43,169 nucleotides of DNA from a virus: positions 1 to 43,169 of the IMG/VR virus record IMGVR_UViG_3300046512_000362. The stretch is one strand, 5' to 3'. The notes beneath the pieces were generated by a model. It was not told where the DNA came from, did not search any database, and was given only the letters and a program-made list of their open reading frames with translations. This document shows, piece after piece, positions 1 through 7,149 of the stretch. Both the position numbers and the translations under genes were made by a program. Each line of letters opens with the position of its first letter. The stretch's first letter is position 1.

Positions 1-1071
1 TCAGTGCATTGCGCTTCGTGATTCAGAATGCCATTGCTGACTTCGAAGTCGATCCCAGGCCTTGGACAGGTGACTCGGCTTTAGCTCGCGCTTCTTCCGC
101 TCACTCCAACTCTGCACGCCATCTATCATCGCGTCTACGTCCTCGCGCGCTGCAGGAGTGTGGCACATGACCCAGTGCACAGTGCTGAGAAGCTCGAGTC
201 CGTACGGATCTTCAAACCCCTCGATTAGCTTGGCGACGCGCTCAATTCTATCCATCGTTGCCTGATCTTGGGCCACGTGTTCACTCGCCTCTACGACGGC
301 GCCGTCGAGGATCTCAATCTGAGTCCGAGGGTTGTCCGAACCCGCCCCGTATCCGGAGATGTAATGTCCATCCAACCGAATAAGCACTTGTCGCAAATTT
401 TCTGCGTATGGCCCGAATGGTTTTTTCTCATACTTCAACCGAAGCGGCTGGCCAGCTTCCTGAAGAAAATACATTAGTTTGTGCAGCTCTAGAAGTTCCA
501 AGTTGGGATCGAACATCCCTTGTCGATACCGATCTGCTATCGCGATCAGTGCAGCTCGCCCAGGCGTCATCGATGGACGCTCCGTGCGGACAAGCATACT
601 CCCGGCTGGTGGGGCACCGTTCGGCGGGAACAACAGGACATCGACTTCCCGCAGGTCCGAAAAGGCTGCCTCGATCAGCGGCCTGACCTCATCCCATTCC
701 AATCCACCAAGACCGCATCCAAGCGGGGGCACAGCAATCGACCCTATTTTAAGTTCGCGAACTTTCGCAACCAAATCGTCAAGACCGCTCTGAATGTCCG
801 AAAGCTTACTCTTTGCGCGCCAGTGACCTTTCGTCGGAAAATTGACGATCCAGCGCGGGCCGCCCACCAACCCGCCGAGATCATAAACGTGCACATGACC
901 AAGGCGCATTTCGCCATTCTTGCAGGCCTGCTCATACGCCTTATACATAGCGGGATACGCTTGCTTAAATTGCAAAGCGATGCCCTTGCCCATCACGCCT
1001 TCAGTATTGACTGTATTGACGAGAGCTTGGGCGTCCGCTTGGAGAAGATTGCCAAAAGTTAAGTGAACCAT
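1..1071 (-). CDS. darG: DarG antitoxin: DNA ADP-ribosyl glycohydrolase (macro domain)
   Basis: Antitoxin of the DarTG pair. In this family the N-terminal macro domain removes ADP-ribose from thymidine in DNA and the C-terminal domain binds and blocks the toxin. Residues 1-155 show a macro fold: NTVNTEGVMGKG (ligand loop, about 19-30), FPTKGHWRAKS (about 78-88) and a second glycine loop PPLGCGLGGL (about 115-124). Residues about 168-345 form an alpha-helical C-terminal region typical of full-length DarG; at 356 aa the protein has the usual length. Its ATG lies just beyond the darT stop codon (1 nt apart), so the two are one operon with the toxin first. The stop codon is the first three bases of the window. 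Family assignment is firm; activity is inferred from the intact motifs. Confidence 0.92.
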   Translation of the reverse strand: MVHLTFGNLLQADAQALVNTVNTEGVMGKGIALQFKQAYPAMYKAYEQACKNGEMRLGHVHVYDLGGLVGGPRWIVNFPTKGHWRAKSKLSDIQSGLDDLVAKVRELKIGSIAVPPLGCGLGGLEWDEVRPLIEAAFSDLREVDVLLFPPNGAPPAGSMLVRTERPSMTPGRAALIAIADRYRQGMFDPNLELLELHKLMYFLQEAGQPLRLKYEKKPFGPYAENLRQVLIRLDGHYISGYGAGSDNPRTQIEILDGAVVEASEHVAQDQATMDRIERVAKLIEGFEDPYGLELLSTVHWVMCHTPAAREDVDAMIDGVQSWSERKKRELKPSHLSKAWDRLRSQQWHSESRSAMH

Positions 1072-1072
1072 G

Positions 1073-1702
1073 TCAGTAGTACCAGTTTCGCTCGACGGTT
1101 ACGGGAATTGCTACGCCATGTCGCTGAAGGATGGCCCACGTTCGCTCCGCTGTCCGTTCGTTGTGACACCCAATCGCGGTGAATGCACCGAAGGGGTAAA
1201 AATCTGCCACCAGGAATTCGCTTGCTTTTGCGTAAATTCGACTCCCTGCCCAATCATTCGAGTTGACGATTGGCCAATTAACAGTTTCGAGCGCATCAGC
1301 ACCGTTGGCAAACTCGGCATAGCCAGCACCAGCGTTACCATCGCTGACGGCCCACGCGCGTCCGAGCGACATACCCGCGCCAGCATTACTTACCAAATGC
1401 AGAATTTCAGTCTGGCAGCCCGGCTCACGGCCCGTATTGCCTTTGTTTATAGTGTAGAGCATCGGCGACCTTGGACAGTAATAAAAGGGAACGAACTCGC
1501 CAACGAAACGCTCGCCGCAGACCGCAATGCGATACTGTTCCATACGACGTTGCTTGATGTGGGAGTAGCCAATTTGGCTGTTTTCGCGCCCCATTAGCTT
1601 GAGCTGCACATCCGAGTACAGACCGCCCGCAGTCAAGATCTCGACAAGATTTTCCACATGCGTGATGTGATAGATCTTCGTGCGGTGTGGATCGATGGGC
1701 AT
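1073..1702 (-). CDS. darT: DarT toxin: ssDNA thymidine ADP-ribosyltransferase
   Basis: Toxin that uses NAD+ to ADP-ribosylate thymidine in single-stranded DNA, blocking replication; DarTG pairs are known anti-phage systems. The 209-aa protein starts with the family signature YHITHVENLVEIL (11-23), contains HIKQRR (48-53), the conserved stretch FVPFYYCPRSPMLY (70-83), and near the C terminus ASEFLVADFYPF, where E162 matches the catalytic glutamate. Nothing looks truncated. The ATG at 1702 is preceded by AGGA at good spacing, and a perfect TATAAT -10 lies upstream (1734-1739). darG follows after 1 nt. It is not clear whether the pair belongs to the prophage or to the flanking chromosome. Confidence 0.92.
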   Translation of the reverse strand: MPIDPHRTKIYHITHVENLVEILTAGGLYSDVQLKLMGRENSQIGYSHIKQRRMEQYRIAVCGERFVGEFVPFYYCPRSPMLYTINKGNTGREPGCQTEILHLVSNAGAGMSLGRAWAVSDGNAGAGYAEFANGADALETVNWPIVNSNDWAGSRIYAKASEFLVADFYPFGAFTAIGCHNERTAERTWAILQRHGVAIPVTVERNWYY

Positions 1703-1733
1703 GTATATCCTGGCGCCAATTTAAAGTTGCTCA

Positions 1734-1739
1734 ATTATA
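1734..1739 (-). promoter_or_regulatory. -10 element of the darTG promoter
   Basis: On the minus strand this is a perfect TATAAT. The predicted transcription start is near 1727, about 25 nt before the darT ATG. No good -35 hexamer sits at 16-18 bp, which may keep the promoter weak or activator-dependent. Apart from this element, 1703-1822 is AT-rich intergenic DNA with nothing recognisable. Confidence 0.5.
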
Positions 1740-1822
1740 AGACAGTATTGTTTCTCATTAACTTCCCTTTTTTCACAATGTGCCGACAGAGGTAGTAACA
1801 ATACAACAATCACAAGCGAAAC

Positions 1823-2497
1823 TTAACGAATACGCCGTGCCTCTCTTTTCGTCAGTTCGCGTTCTTTGACGTCAAGCTCGCATAGCCACCCGCCACGCTC
1901 GAGGCGCTGGGGCATCTCTTGGTGCGCTTCGCGGACGTATAGCCCGCCGAGACCGAAAGTGGATTCCCCGATGAATTCAATATGGCAGTTGATCAAACGC
2001 TTCGCCGGGAAGGTTGATATCTGGTGGTGGTGCACCTCAGCGCAGGTTGTGTGTCGCTGTAGCGTATTCGAATACTCGCCGGCCACCACCAGCTTTCCGC
2101 GCGTTCCAGTGGTCTGGTGCAATGCCGCGCGCGGTAGGCGGACGCCGCAGGCGTAGGTTTCTTTAACTCGGAAACCCACAGCGTTTTCCGGCGGCCGCAA
2201 GTCGCAGAGCCAGGTCTGCCCCACACCGCGAATTTGACTCCCGTCGTTCCGCAGTTCCTCAATGCCGCTCAGCACCAACTTCCAGCCCTTCAGTTGAACC
2301 AGGTCCGGCAACTTCAGCTGAGCCAGGATGCGCTGTTGGCCCAGCGGATACAGCCTGGCCACCTTGATCGGTCTGCGGTTGCCTTCCTCGGTGATATCGA
2401 CCACAAGCAACTCAAGCAGGCCAGCGCCCTCCACTGCCGACACCGGCGAGGCTAAGGCTGCACCATCCTCCCGCCGCCGCGTCACCCATGCTTTCAT
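1823..2497 (-). CDS. Hypothetical protein, divergent from SRAP gene behind a LexA box
   Basis: Unknown function, 224 aa, no family recognised. The frame is open for 68 more codons upstream, but the ATG at 2497 (protein begins MKAWVTRRREDG) is preferred: it has a purine-rich GGGAAAG ribosome site and lies just downstream of the LexA box, which a longer reading would place inside the coding region. The sequence alternates short beta-rich segments (ELLVVDIT, WKLVLSGIEEL) with charged loops and ends in a basic tail. No signal peptide or membrane segment is visible. The shared, divergent regulatory region with the SRAP gene suggests SOS induction and a role linked to DNA damage; that is inference from position. 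Confidence 0.65.
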   Translation of the reverse strand: MKAWVTRRREDGAALASPVSAVEGAGLLELLVVDITEEGNRRPIKVARLYPLGQQRILAQLKLPDLVQLKGWKLVLSGIEELRNDGSQIRGVGQTWLCDLRPPENAVGFRVKETYACGVRLPRAALHQTTGTRGKLVVAGEYSNTLQRHTTCAEVHHHQISTFPAKRLINCHIEFIGESTFGLGGLYVREAHQEMPQRLERGGWLCELDVKERELTKREARRIR

Positions 2498-2515
2498 TAT
2501 CTTTCCCGCATAAAA

Positions 2516-2535
2516 TACTGTATGTGCGTACAGTA
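2516..2535. promoter_or_regulatory. LexA box (SOS operator) between divergent genes
   Basis: The sequence is TACTGT-N8-ACAGTA. It matches the gammaproteobacterial LexA consensus in both conserved arms. It lies between the unknown gene (ATG at 2497) and the SRAP gene (ATG at 2567). On the minus strand it fits between a TTGATA -35 and a TATTTT -10, so bound LexA would block both directions. Confidence 0.88.
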
Positions 2536-2566
2536 TATCAAAACGGAAATGCGGTAGTATGTTTTC

Positions 2567-3292
2567 ATGTGTGGCAGACTCGACCAAAACGACATAAGCA
2601 GAATCCTGGCGAACTTTGACTGGGTAGATGAGGTATTGAATCGCAGCGAGGCACCGGCGCGGTGGAATGTCCCGCCTGGCACCTATCGCCCCGTCCTGCA
2701 TATGGAGGCCGGCCGGTTGGTAGCCGACGACGTGTTCTGGAGCTACCGACCGGCTTGGGCGGCGGCCTCCACGCCCGCGCCGCCAAAGAAGAAAATCCCA
2801 ATCGCTGTGAACGCCAAGGTAGAGAAATTGCTCGGCGCGTATTGGAAGCCGCTGATGCGCGCCGGTCGCGGCATTATCTGCGCCAACGGTTGGTACGAAT
2901 GGACCGGCTCAAAGGGCAACAAGCAGCCGTGGCATATCCACCGAAAAGACGGCGAGCCGCTATTCCTCCTAGCCTTGGCCAACTTCGGTACCTTTATCGA
3001 AAACCGGGAGGAAGCCGGCTTCGTGCTAGTGACCGCCGACTCGCTAGGTGGCATGGTCGATGTGCACGATAGGCGACCAGTCGCGGTATCCGAAGAGGAC
3101 GCGCGGCGCTGGCTCAACCCGCAGCTGACGCCCGAAGAAGCGGAGCAAATTGCGCGCACAGCGATGCTTGACGTGGAACTGTTCGCTTGGTTCCCGGTTA
3201 CCCGTTCGCTCAATAGTGGCGCCGACGGGCCGGAGGTATCGATGCCAATCGAAATGCCCGCAGATGCTGCGCCGGCACAATTGGAGCTTTGA
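2567..3292 (+). CDS. SOS response-associated peptidase (SRAP, YedK/HMCES family)
   Basis: SRAP proteins crosslink through Cys2 to abasic sites in single-stranded DNA and protect them during replication. The 241-aa protein begins MCGR, so Cys2 becomes the N-terminal nucleophile after Met removal. Other conserved residues are visible: N82 in VNAKVEK (usually NARxE), E111 in GWYEW and H167 in VHDRRP. Start choice is certain because Cys2 must follow the initiator Met. A LexA box lies 31 bp upstream, fitting the SOS link of this family. Its stop codon overlaps the next ATG (TGATG), so the two are translated together. Many phages and mobile elements carry SRAP genes; this copy could be phage cargo or chromosomal. 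Confidence 0.95.
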   Translation: MCGRLDQNDISRILANFDWVDEVLNRSEAPARWNVPPGTYRPVLHMEAGRLVADDVFWSYRPAWAAASTPAPPKKKIPIAVNAKVEKLLGAYWKPLMRAGRGIICANGWYEWTGSKGNKQPWHIHRKDGEPLFLLALANFGTFIENREEAGFVLVTADSLGGMVDVHDRRPVAVSEEDARRWLNPQLTPEEAEQIARTAMLDVELFAWFPVTRSLNSGADGPEVSMPIEMPADAAPAQLEL

Positions 3293-3534
3293 TGGACGCC
3301 AACGAGGAACGGCCAAAAGCAGGTGATCTTGTGCGCATGGTCGGCGACCCTGACGGTCAGGTCATGTGGGTGACGTCTTCGGCGCTGGGAGAGCAGCACG
3401 ATTGGGAGGGCGTGAGGAATGGGATTTACTGCGAGTGGATAGAAGATGAGCAGACCGTGTTCGAGGTATTTCGGCCAGGTCAGCTTGTAGTCGTGGAACG
3501 CACCACTGAGCGCGCGCCCACAGACCCTAATTAA
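3292..3534 (+). CDS. Small DUF2158/YodC-like protein
   Basis: An 80-aa protein whose ATG overlaps the SRAP stop. A TTG one codon earlier is a less likely start. The pattern KAGDLVRMVGDPDGQVMWV, then YCEWIEDEQTVFEVFRPGQLVVVE, resembles the small beta-barrel DUF2158/YodC family, in which a 'GDxV...GG..M.V' strand is followed by a 'CxW' strand and an 'F....L..v' strand. Function is unknown. Translational coupling to SRAP suggests co-regulation through the LexA box. Confidence 0.7.
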   Translation: MDANEERPKAGDLVRMVGDPDGQVMWVTSSALGEQHDWEGVRNGIYCEWIEDEQTVFEVFRPGQLVVVERTTERAPTDPN

Positions 3535-3573
3535 GTGTACTAGCTCAGACTTGACCTGACACGAGGTGTCAGA
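3531..3573 (+). repeat. Intergenic hairpin repeat, left copy
   Basis: This stretch carries GTACTAGCTCAGACTTGACC followed by a perfect 7-bp hairpin, CTGACAC-GAG-GTGTCAG. Its reverse complement matches 5157-5199 at most positions, including CTAGTACA and GACACC..GTGTC. A diverged third copy lies at 42854-42890. The rest of 3535-3656 holds nothing else I recognise. Confidence 0.65.
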
Positions 3574-3656
3574 TGAGTTAGAGTTGTGAAAGACCGTTAC
3601 CGCCCAATACCTGCCCTTCATGAAACAATGGAAAACCGGATATCCAGCACATTGAA

Positions 3657-4376
3657 ATGACTTGCGATCTTATTTTTTCTCTTCAGGAATTCTTCAAAAT
3701 TGTGCCTGGCTTAGCTATCTTTCCAATTAGCTTTTACCTCGCAATAAAAAAAATAGGCACTGGTGTTTCATTCTCCTACACATGGACTATCAGCAGCCTA
3801 GGGGAACGAATTAGCTCCATTGTTCTTGTAAATAGGAAGGACCGGCCAGCAATAATTAAGGGTGTTATCGCAGTATGCGAAGGTATTGAAATTGACCTCC
3901 ATACCTTTCAAGAACCTTTGATACTGAAAGCTTATGAGGCAACCCGAGTTGTTCCTGAGCCTTATTCCTTTCTGACTTTCAAGGGTGAAAAATGGGCAAT
4001 ACCTCATAAAGCTAGTAAAGGAAATATCGATTTATTCCTTGTACTTCCAGACGGGAGACATAAATGTAAGCCGCTATTTAAGGCCCCTTGGTATTCCATA
4101 AAAAAATATCGCCCATTCCCTGCCGCATCTAAACATAAAGTAGCGCATAATGACATCGTTTACAATCCCGATGCCATCAAGTTTATTGTCGTCTATCTTC
4201 ATCAAGGTAAGCAGATGACCACCTTTATAGAGAACAGCGGATTCATCTCAGAGTCAACTGGGCTCGGAGTCGACATGCTGCGGCAGGAGGAAATGATTTC
4301 TCCTCAAGTCGCTGCAGCTACTTTACAGCGAGCTACTCCCGGTTTAGTAGTCAACGTTTCATGGCCGCGAGCGTAG
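3657..4376 (+). CDS. Hypothetical protein with N-terminal membrane anchor
   Basis: Unknown, 239 aa. A hydrophobic helix (about 11-30, VPGLAIFPISFYLAI) is followed by a predicted soluble, beta-rich domain with segments such as ISSIVLVNRKDRPAIIKGVI and IKFIVVYLHQG. This gives a membrane-anchored cytoplasmic or periplasmic domain. No catalytic motif is recognised. Base composition is clearly more AT-rich than the surrounding phage genes, a sign of separate origin. The last 16 nt overlap the next small ORF, and a third membrane gene follows, making a compact three-gene operon. A defence or exclusion role is a guess from the context. Confidence 0.65.
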   Translation: MTCDLIFSLQEFFKIVPGLAIFPISFYLAIKKIGTGVSFSYTWTISSLGERISSIVLVNRKDRPAIIKGVIAVCEGIEIDLHTFQEPLILKAYEATRVVPEPYSFLTFKGEKWAIPHKASKGNIDLFLVLPDGRHKCKPLFKAPWYSIKKYRPFPAASKHKVAHNDIVYNPDAIKFIVVYLHQGKQMTTFIENSGFISESTGLGVDMLRQEEMISPQVAAATLQRATPGLVVNVSWPRA

Positions 4377-4564
4377 GGGGAAATTTACCATTGACTGTTG
4401 CTAAAGATCTTTTAAGACGGGCCGATAGACTGTTTGCGGTCAGACTAGATCTAGAGCAACACCGGCTGTTGATGCAAGGTGAAAATTCCCTTCAGATTGA
4501 GGACCAATCGACCAAGCACCGTTATCGCTCGGCCGATGCCACATCAACCAAAAGAGAATACTGA
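4361..4564 (+). CDS. Small hypothetical protein linking two membrane genes
   Basis: A 67-aa ORF that overlaps the upstream gene by 16 nt and the downstream ATG by 1 nt. It is charged, with no membrane helix (LLRRADRLFAVRLDLEQHRLL in the middle could be amphipathic helix). No family recognised. Overlap at both ends favours a real, translationally coupled gene, but the ribosome site is weak and it could be non-coding spacer with an accidental open frame. Confidence 0.42.
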   Translation: MAASVGGNLPLTVAKDLLRRADRLFAVRLDLEQHRLLMQGENSLQIEDQSTKHRYRSADATSTKREY

Positions 4565-5037
4565 TGGATACGACTCCGATCAACAATAACTCGCCTAATG
4601 CCTTGGAAAAATCTCACGTGGTTGAGCAGGAAATCGACTTTTCTACCCGCTTTGATAAGTATCTTGACTTTCCCGTTATCGGAATCCAAGTATCTACACA
4701 CAAGCAAATTGGAGACAATTTACGAGCTTATCCTGTAATCGCCATATTTGCGGTCGCGCTCTCCTATCTGTGGACGTTTCCGGGATGGGAATACTATCCA
4801 TCTTGGATGTTCAAAGTCGCAGCCGTTGTATGGGCTGCGTGGGTTACCTGGTATTCGGTGCTGACGATCGTTCAGACTCATAAGCTACTTTCTGATTCGA
4901 TTTTTACAGTAATGCCCAAATGGATTAGCCGTCATAGACGCTTTAGAATGGTGGTTGCAATCACGATAGAATGGTTTTTTATTTTTGGTGCGATCAGCAT
5001 CGCGCTCTTAATTTTGAATCACAGCCTTACAAAATGA
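4564..5037 (+). CDS. Hypothetical three-helix membrane protein
   Basis: Unknown, 157 aa. About 50 hydrophilic residues are followed by predicted membrane helices near 58-73 (YPVIAIFAVALSYLWTF), 82-103 (FKVAAVVWAAWVTWYSVLTIV) and 133-152 (WFFIFGAISIALLILN), with a basic loop (PKWISRHRRFR) between the last two. The ATG overlaps the previous stop (TGATG) and is preceded by AAGAGAA. It is the last gene of the AT-rich cassette. No homologue recognised. Membrane proteins of this size in prophage cargo regions include exclusion proteins and defence effectors, but nothing here proves that. Confidence 0.65.
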   Translation: MDTTPINNNSPNALEKSHVVEQEIDFSTRFDKYLDFPVIGIQVSTHKQIGDNLRAYPVIAIFAVALSYLWTFPGWEYYPSWMFKVAAVVWAAWVTWYSVLTIVQTHKLLSDSIFTVMPKWISRHRRFRMVVAITIEWFFIFGAISIALLILNHSLTK

Positions 5038-5156
5038 AGCGAGTATCAGAACCGGTATCTGGCTTGCAGAGGCTCCCTAACTAACGGTTGCAGCGGCTTC
5101 ATTGTGCGGTGATAAGTGCAAATGTCTGCAACGGTGCGGGTGCTGTCGCTCGTCCG

Positions 5157-5199
5157 TCAGACACCCTGTGTCGGGTCGAGTATGAACTAGTACAAATTA
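5157..5199 (-). repeat. Intergenic hairpin repeat, right copy (inverted)
   Basis: This is an inverted, diverged copy of the repeat at 3531-3573. It contains GACACCCTGTGTCGGGTCGAG followed by ACTAGTACA in the same order as the reverse complement of the left copy. The two copies bracket the three-gene cassette 3657-5037. The remainder of 5038-5228 shows no gene. Confidence 0.6.
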
Positions 5200-5200
5200 A

Positions 5201-5224
5201 GGCAGTGCAGACGTCTGCACTGCC
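5201..5224 (-). terminator. 24-bp perfect palindrome after the methylase gene, possible terminator
   Basis: A perfect 24-bp palindrome containing the GTGCAGACGTCTGCAC motif that recurs in this window. It starts 5 nt beyond the methylase stop. On the minus strand it is followed by TTAATTTGT, so the hairpin could end the methylase transcript, but the U tract is imperfect. Confidence 0.5.
5205..5220. repeat. GTGCAGACGTCTGCAC palindrome, copy 1
   Basis: Exact 16-bp palindrome, intergenic. The 14-bp core TGCAGACGTCTGCA occurs five times in the window. Confidence 0.85.
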
Positions 5225-5228
5225 CTTG

Positions 5229-6017
5229 TTAGAACAGGCCTACCGGATCGGCCTGTTTATCCCAGCTGTAAATGATCAGCTCTTGCCGCTCCACAGCCTT
5301 GCCCCCACCGCCGACAGTGTAGGCGATTCCAGTCGTATCCATCTGGAACTGGGCAAACGCCTTTCTGATGTTGGGATGGTCGTTGATACTGAGAATTGCC
5401 TTACCCTTGATGCGCGCCATCAGCGCCGCCATTCTCTCGTATTCCGAGAACGGAAAATCGACCCCGTAGCCTTCCGTTTCCCAGTACGGCGGATCTAGAT
5501 AAAACAGCGTATGAGGCCGGTCATAGCGCTCGATGCACTTGTGCCAGTCTAAGTTTTCGATATATGCGCTAGCAAGGCGCAAATGGGCGGCCGACAGATT
5601 CTCCTCGATCCGGAGCAGATTGATCGGAGGGGCAGTCGTGGCCGTGCCCCAAGTCTGGCCCTGCACCTTCCCGCCGAAAGCCTGCTGCTGCAGGTAGAAG
5701 AAGCGCGCGGCCCGCTGAATGTCGGTCAACACATGTGGCGGCGTGTCTTGCATCCACTTAAAGACGTCCCTACTGGACAGCGCGTACTTGAACTGACGGA
5801 CGAACTCCTCCAGATGGTTCTTCACCACGCGATATAGGTTGACCAAGTCGCCATTGATATCGTTGATCACCTCAACATCTGCCGGCGGCCGCATGAAATA
5901 AAGCGCCGCGCCGCCAGCAAATACCTCGACATAGCAAGAATGCGGAGGAAATTGAGGAATAAGACGGTCAGCCAAGCGACGCTTGCCGCCGATCCACGGA
6001 ATGATTGGTGTTGCCAT
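5229..6017 (-). CDS. DNA adenine methyltransferase (Dam/D12 class)
   Basis: Transfers a methyl group from S-adenosylmethionine to N6 of adenine in DNA. The 262-aa protein has the D12-class layout: N-terminal IIPWIGGKRRL (5-15), the AdoMet-binding VEVFAGGAALYF (30-41), NDINGDLVNLY (52-62) and the catalytic DPPYWETEGYG (175-185). A late strand ending ELIIYSW closes the fold. Length is normal for a phage orphan methylase. No restriction endonuclease gene is adjacent, so it most likely protects phage DNA from host or competitor restriction, or alters regulation. It is transcribed away from the hairpin-rich leader at 6018-6228. Target sequence cannot be read from the protein. Confidence 0.93.
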   Translation of the reverse strand: MATPIIPWIGGKRRLADRLIPQFPPHSCYVEVFAGGAALYFMRPPADVEVINDINGDLVNLYRVVKNHLEEFVRQFKYALSSRDVFKWMQDTPPHVLTDIQRAARFFYLQQQAFGGKVQGQTWGTATTAPPINLLRIEENLSAAHLRLASAYIENLDWHKCIERYDRPHTLFYLDPPYWETEGYGVDFPFSEYERMAALMARIKGKAILSINDHPNIRKAFAQFQMDTTGIAYTVGGGGKAVERQELIIYSWDKQADPVGLF

Positions 6018-6039
6018 TAGTAAACCTTACTTTTTCATT

Positions 6040-6160
6040 TGTGCTAGACTGCCGCCGCCCTCCGGAGGGTGGCAGAGCCTTGCTCGGTTCACTGGCCTAT
6101 ACAGTGGATTAAGGCCCGCAGCCGCTGTTGACGCAGCTGCTGCGGGCGCTCTGTTCTTGA
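6040..6160 (+). ncRNA. Candidate structured RNA between divergent genes
   Basis: Several strong hairpins follow one another: CTGCC-GCCG-CCCTCCGGAGGG-T-GGCAG (from about 6049), GGCCT...AGGCC (about 6093-6115), and CCCGCAGC...GCTGCGGG (about 6115-6146) with an inner GCTG/CAGC stem. A possible extended -10 (TGCTAGACT) lies just before the first hairpin. The compact run of GC stems in an otherwise AT-rich spacer suggests a structured small RNA or long leader. It matches no family that I recognise. Confidence 0.35.
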
Positions 6161-6228
6161 GAATTTATTGCTAGAAATAAATCTGTGATACCGTTAGAAG
6201 ATATTAATTCGCGTCGAAAAGAGTACCC

Positions 6229-6708
6229 ATGACTAAATCAGCCGAAGATCAAAAAAGCAACTCTTCGTGGACACCACTAAAGTTGATTTCCGCTTTCATT
6301 GGCGTTATTGAGACAGTTATGGGTGTCGGCGTCATCCAGACCACGGGCGGCATCCAGATTGCACTTACCACTTTCTTTATAGTCTTTACAAGCTTAGTAG
6401 CAGGCGTCTTTTTCTTTCTCCTTTGGCGAAAGCCAGAGGTGCTACTAACGCAACCAGACTTCAAATCGGCGGCGGAAGGTATTGACTACATCGCCGCTCT
6501 GCGTGGAATCGTTAAGCAAGCAGAATCGGACGCAAGCAGTATCTACGCCTCCGCCGAGGAGATGAAATTGATCGCCGCCCAAACGAAGGTTTCTTACGAG
6601 GCGATAGAGGGCCTGAAAGTTCAGTTCGAAGAAGAAGTCAGGAATCTGCAACAACAGATCAAAAACTCCGAACATCGCAGTCTTATGCACGCGATGATGC
6701 TCAGTTGA
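6229..6708 (+). CDS. Hypothetical membrane protein with C-terminal coiled coil
   Basis: Unknown, 159 aa. Two predicted membrane helices, about 17-34 (LISAFIGVIETVMGVGVI) and 40-63 (IQIALTTFFIVFTSLVAGVFFFLL), form a hairpin. The soluble region 75-155 is helical and includes a coiled-coil-like segment with spaced E/Q/L residues (YEAIEGLKVQFEEEVRNLQQQI). It stands on the plus strand between the leftward methylase and the converging end of the late operon, the usual place for a prophage moron. An exclusion, holin-modulating or signalling role is possible but not shown. Confidence 0.6.
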   Translation: MTKSAEDQKSNSSWTPLKLISAFIGVIETVMGVGVIQTTGGIQIALTTFFIVFTSLVAGVFFFLLWRKPEVLLTQPDFKSAAEGIDYIAALRGIVKQAESDASSIYASAEEMKLIAAQTKVSYEAIEGLKVQFEEEVRNLQQQIKNSEHRSLMHAMMLS

Positions 6709-6723
6709 GCGAACCGCCACGCC

Positions 6724-7149
6724 TTAAACAATACGCCCGCCGGTAATCGAATGACCGGCACCCCGCGCATCTTCGTTCCACGCCGACGCCCCACCAACAC
6801 GCACGCCAGCGTAAATCCCAGCCCGGCGCCAGCGGGGAATACCTTCCACAGTCATCGCCTCCATCAGCACATCGTCGGCCTGGGCGCGACTACAAACTTC
6901 ATGGTGGCGATAAAGCCAGTCATGGACCACCGCCGCGCGGTGGCTTGTATCGCCAAAAAGCCAGTATGCAAACGGGATACGCGGCACGCTTGCGTAGTCC
7001 GTCAGGAAGCCTACTTCGATCTCGATCTGCCGGCCGAGGACATCGGAGTAATACCGCAGGGGCGCGGTCAAGCGCCAGATGCCACGCCCACTGCTGGCTG
7101 TATCGTCCACACATTCAACTTCCAGGGCGCTGAGAAAAGCTGCGGTCAC
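6724..7149 (-). CDS. DUF1353 phage protein, end of late operon
   Basis: A 141-aa DUF1353 member, a family common near lysis genes in tailed prophages. Its signature is visible: VGFLTDYASVPRIPFAYWLFG (about 47-67), then AAVVHDWLYRHHEV (about 73-86) and ADDVLMEAMTVEGIPRWRR. The D-Y-A-S-V-P and V-H-D-W-L-Y motifs with conserved His and Asp suggest metal binding or hydrolysis, but no activity is established for the family. The ATG overlaps the upstream stop (ATGA). It is the last gene of the leftward late transcript. Confidence 0.82.
   Translation of the reverse strand: MTAAFLSALEVECVDDTASSGRGIWRLTAPLRYYSDVLGRQIEIEVGFLTDYASVPRIPFAYWLFGDTSHRAAVVHDWLYRHHEVCSRAQADDVLMEAMTVEGIPRWRRAGIYAGVRVGGASAWNEDARGAGHSITGGRIV

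Noticed and set aside
5075-5235. Possible integron attC-like site (CTAACTAACGG ... GTTAGAA)
   Set aside because: The core sites do not fit the RYYYAAC and GTTRRRY rules and no integron integrase is present.
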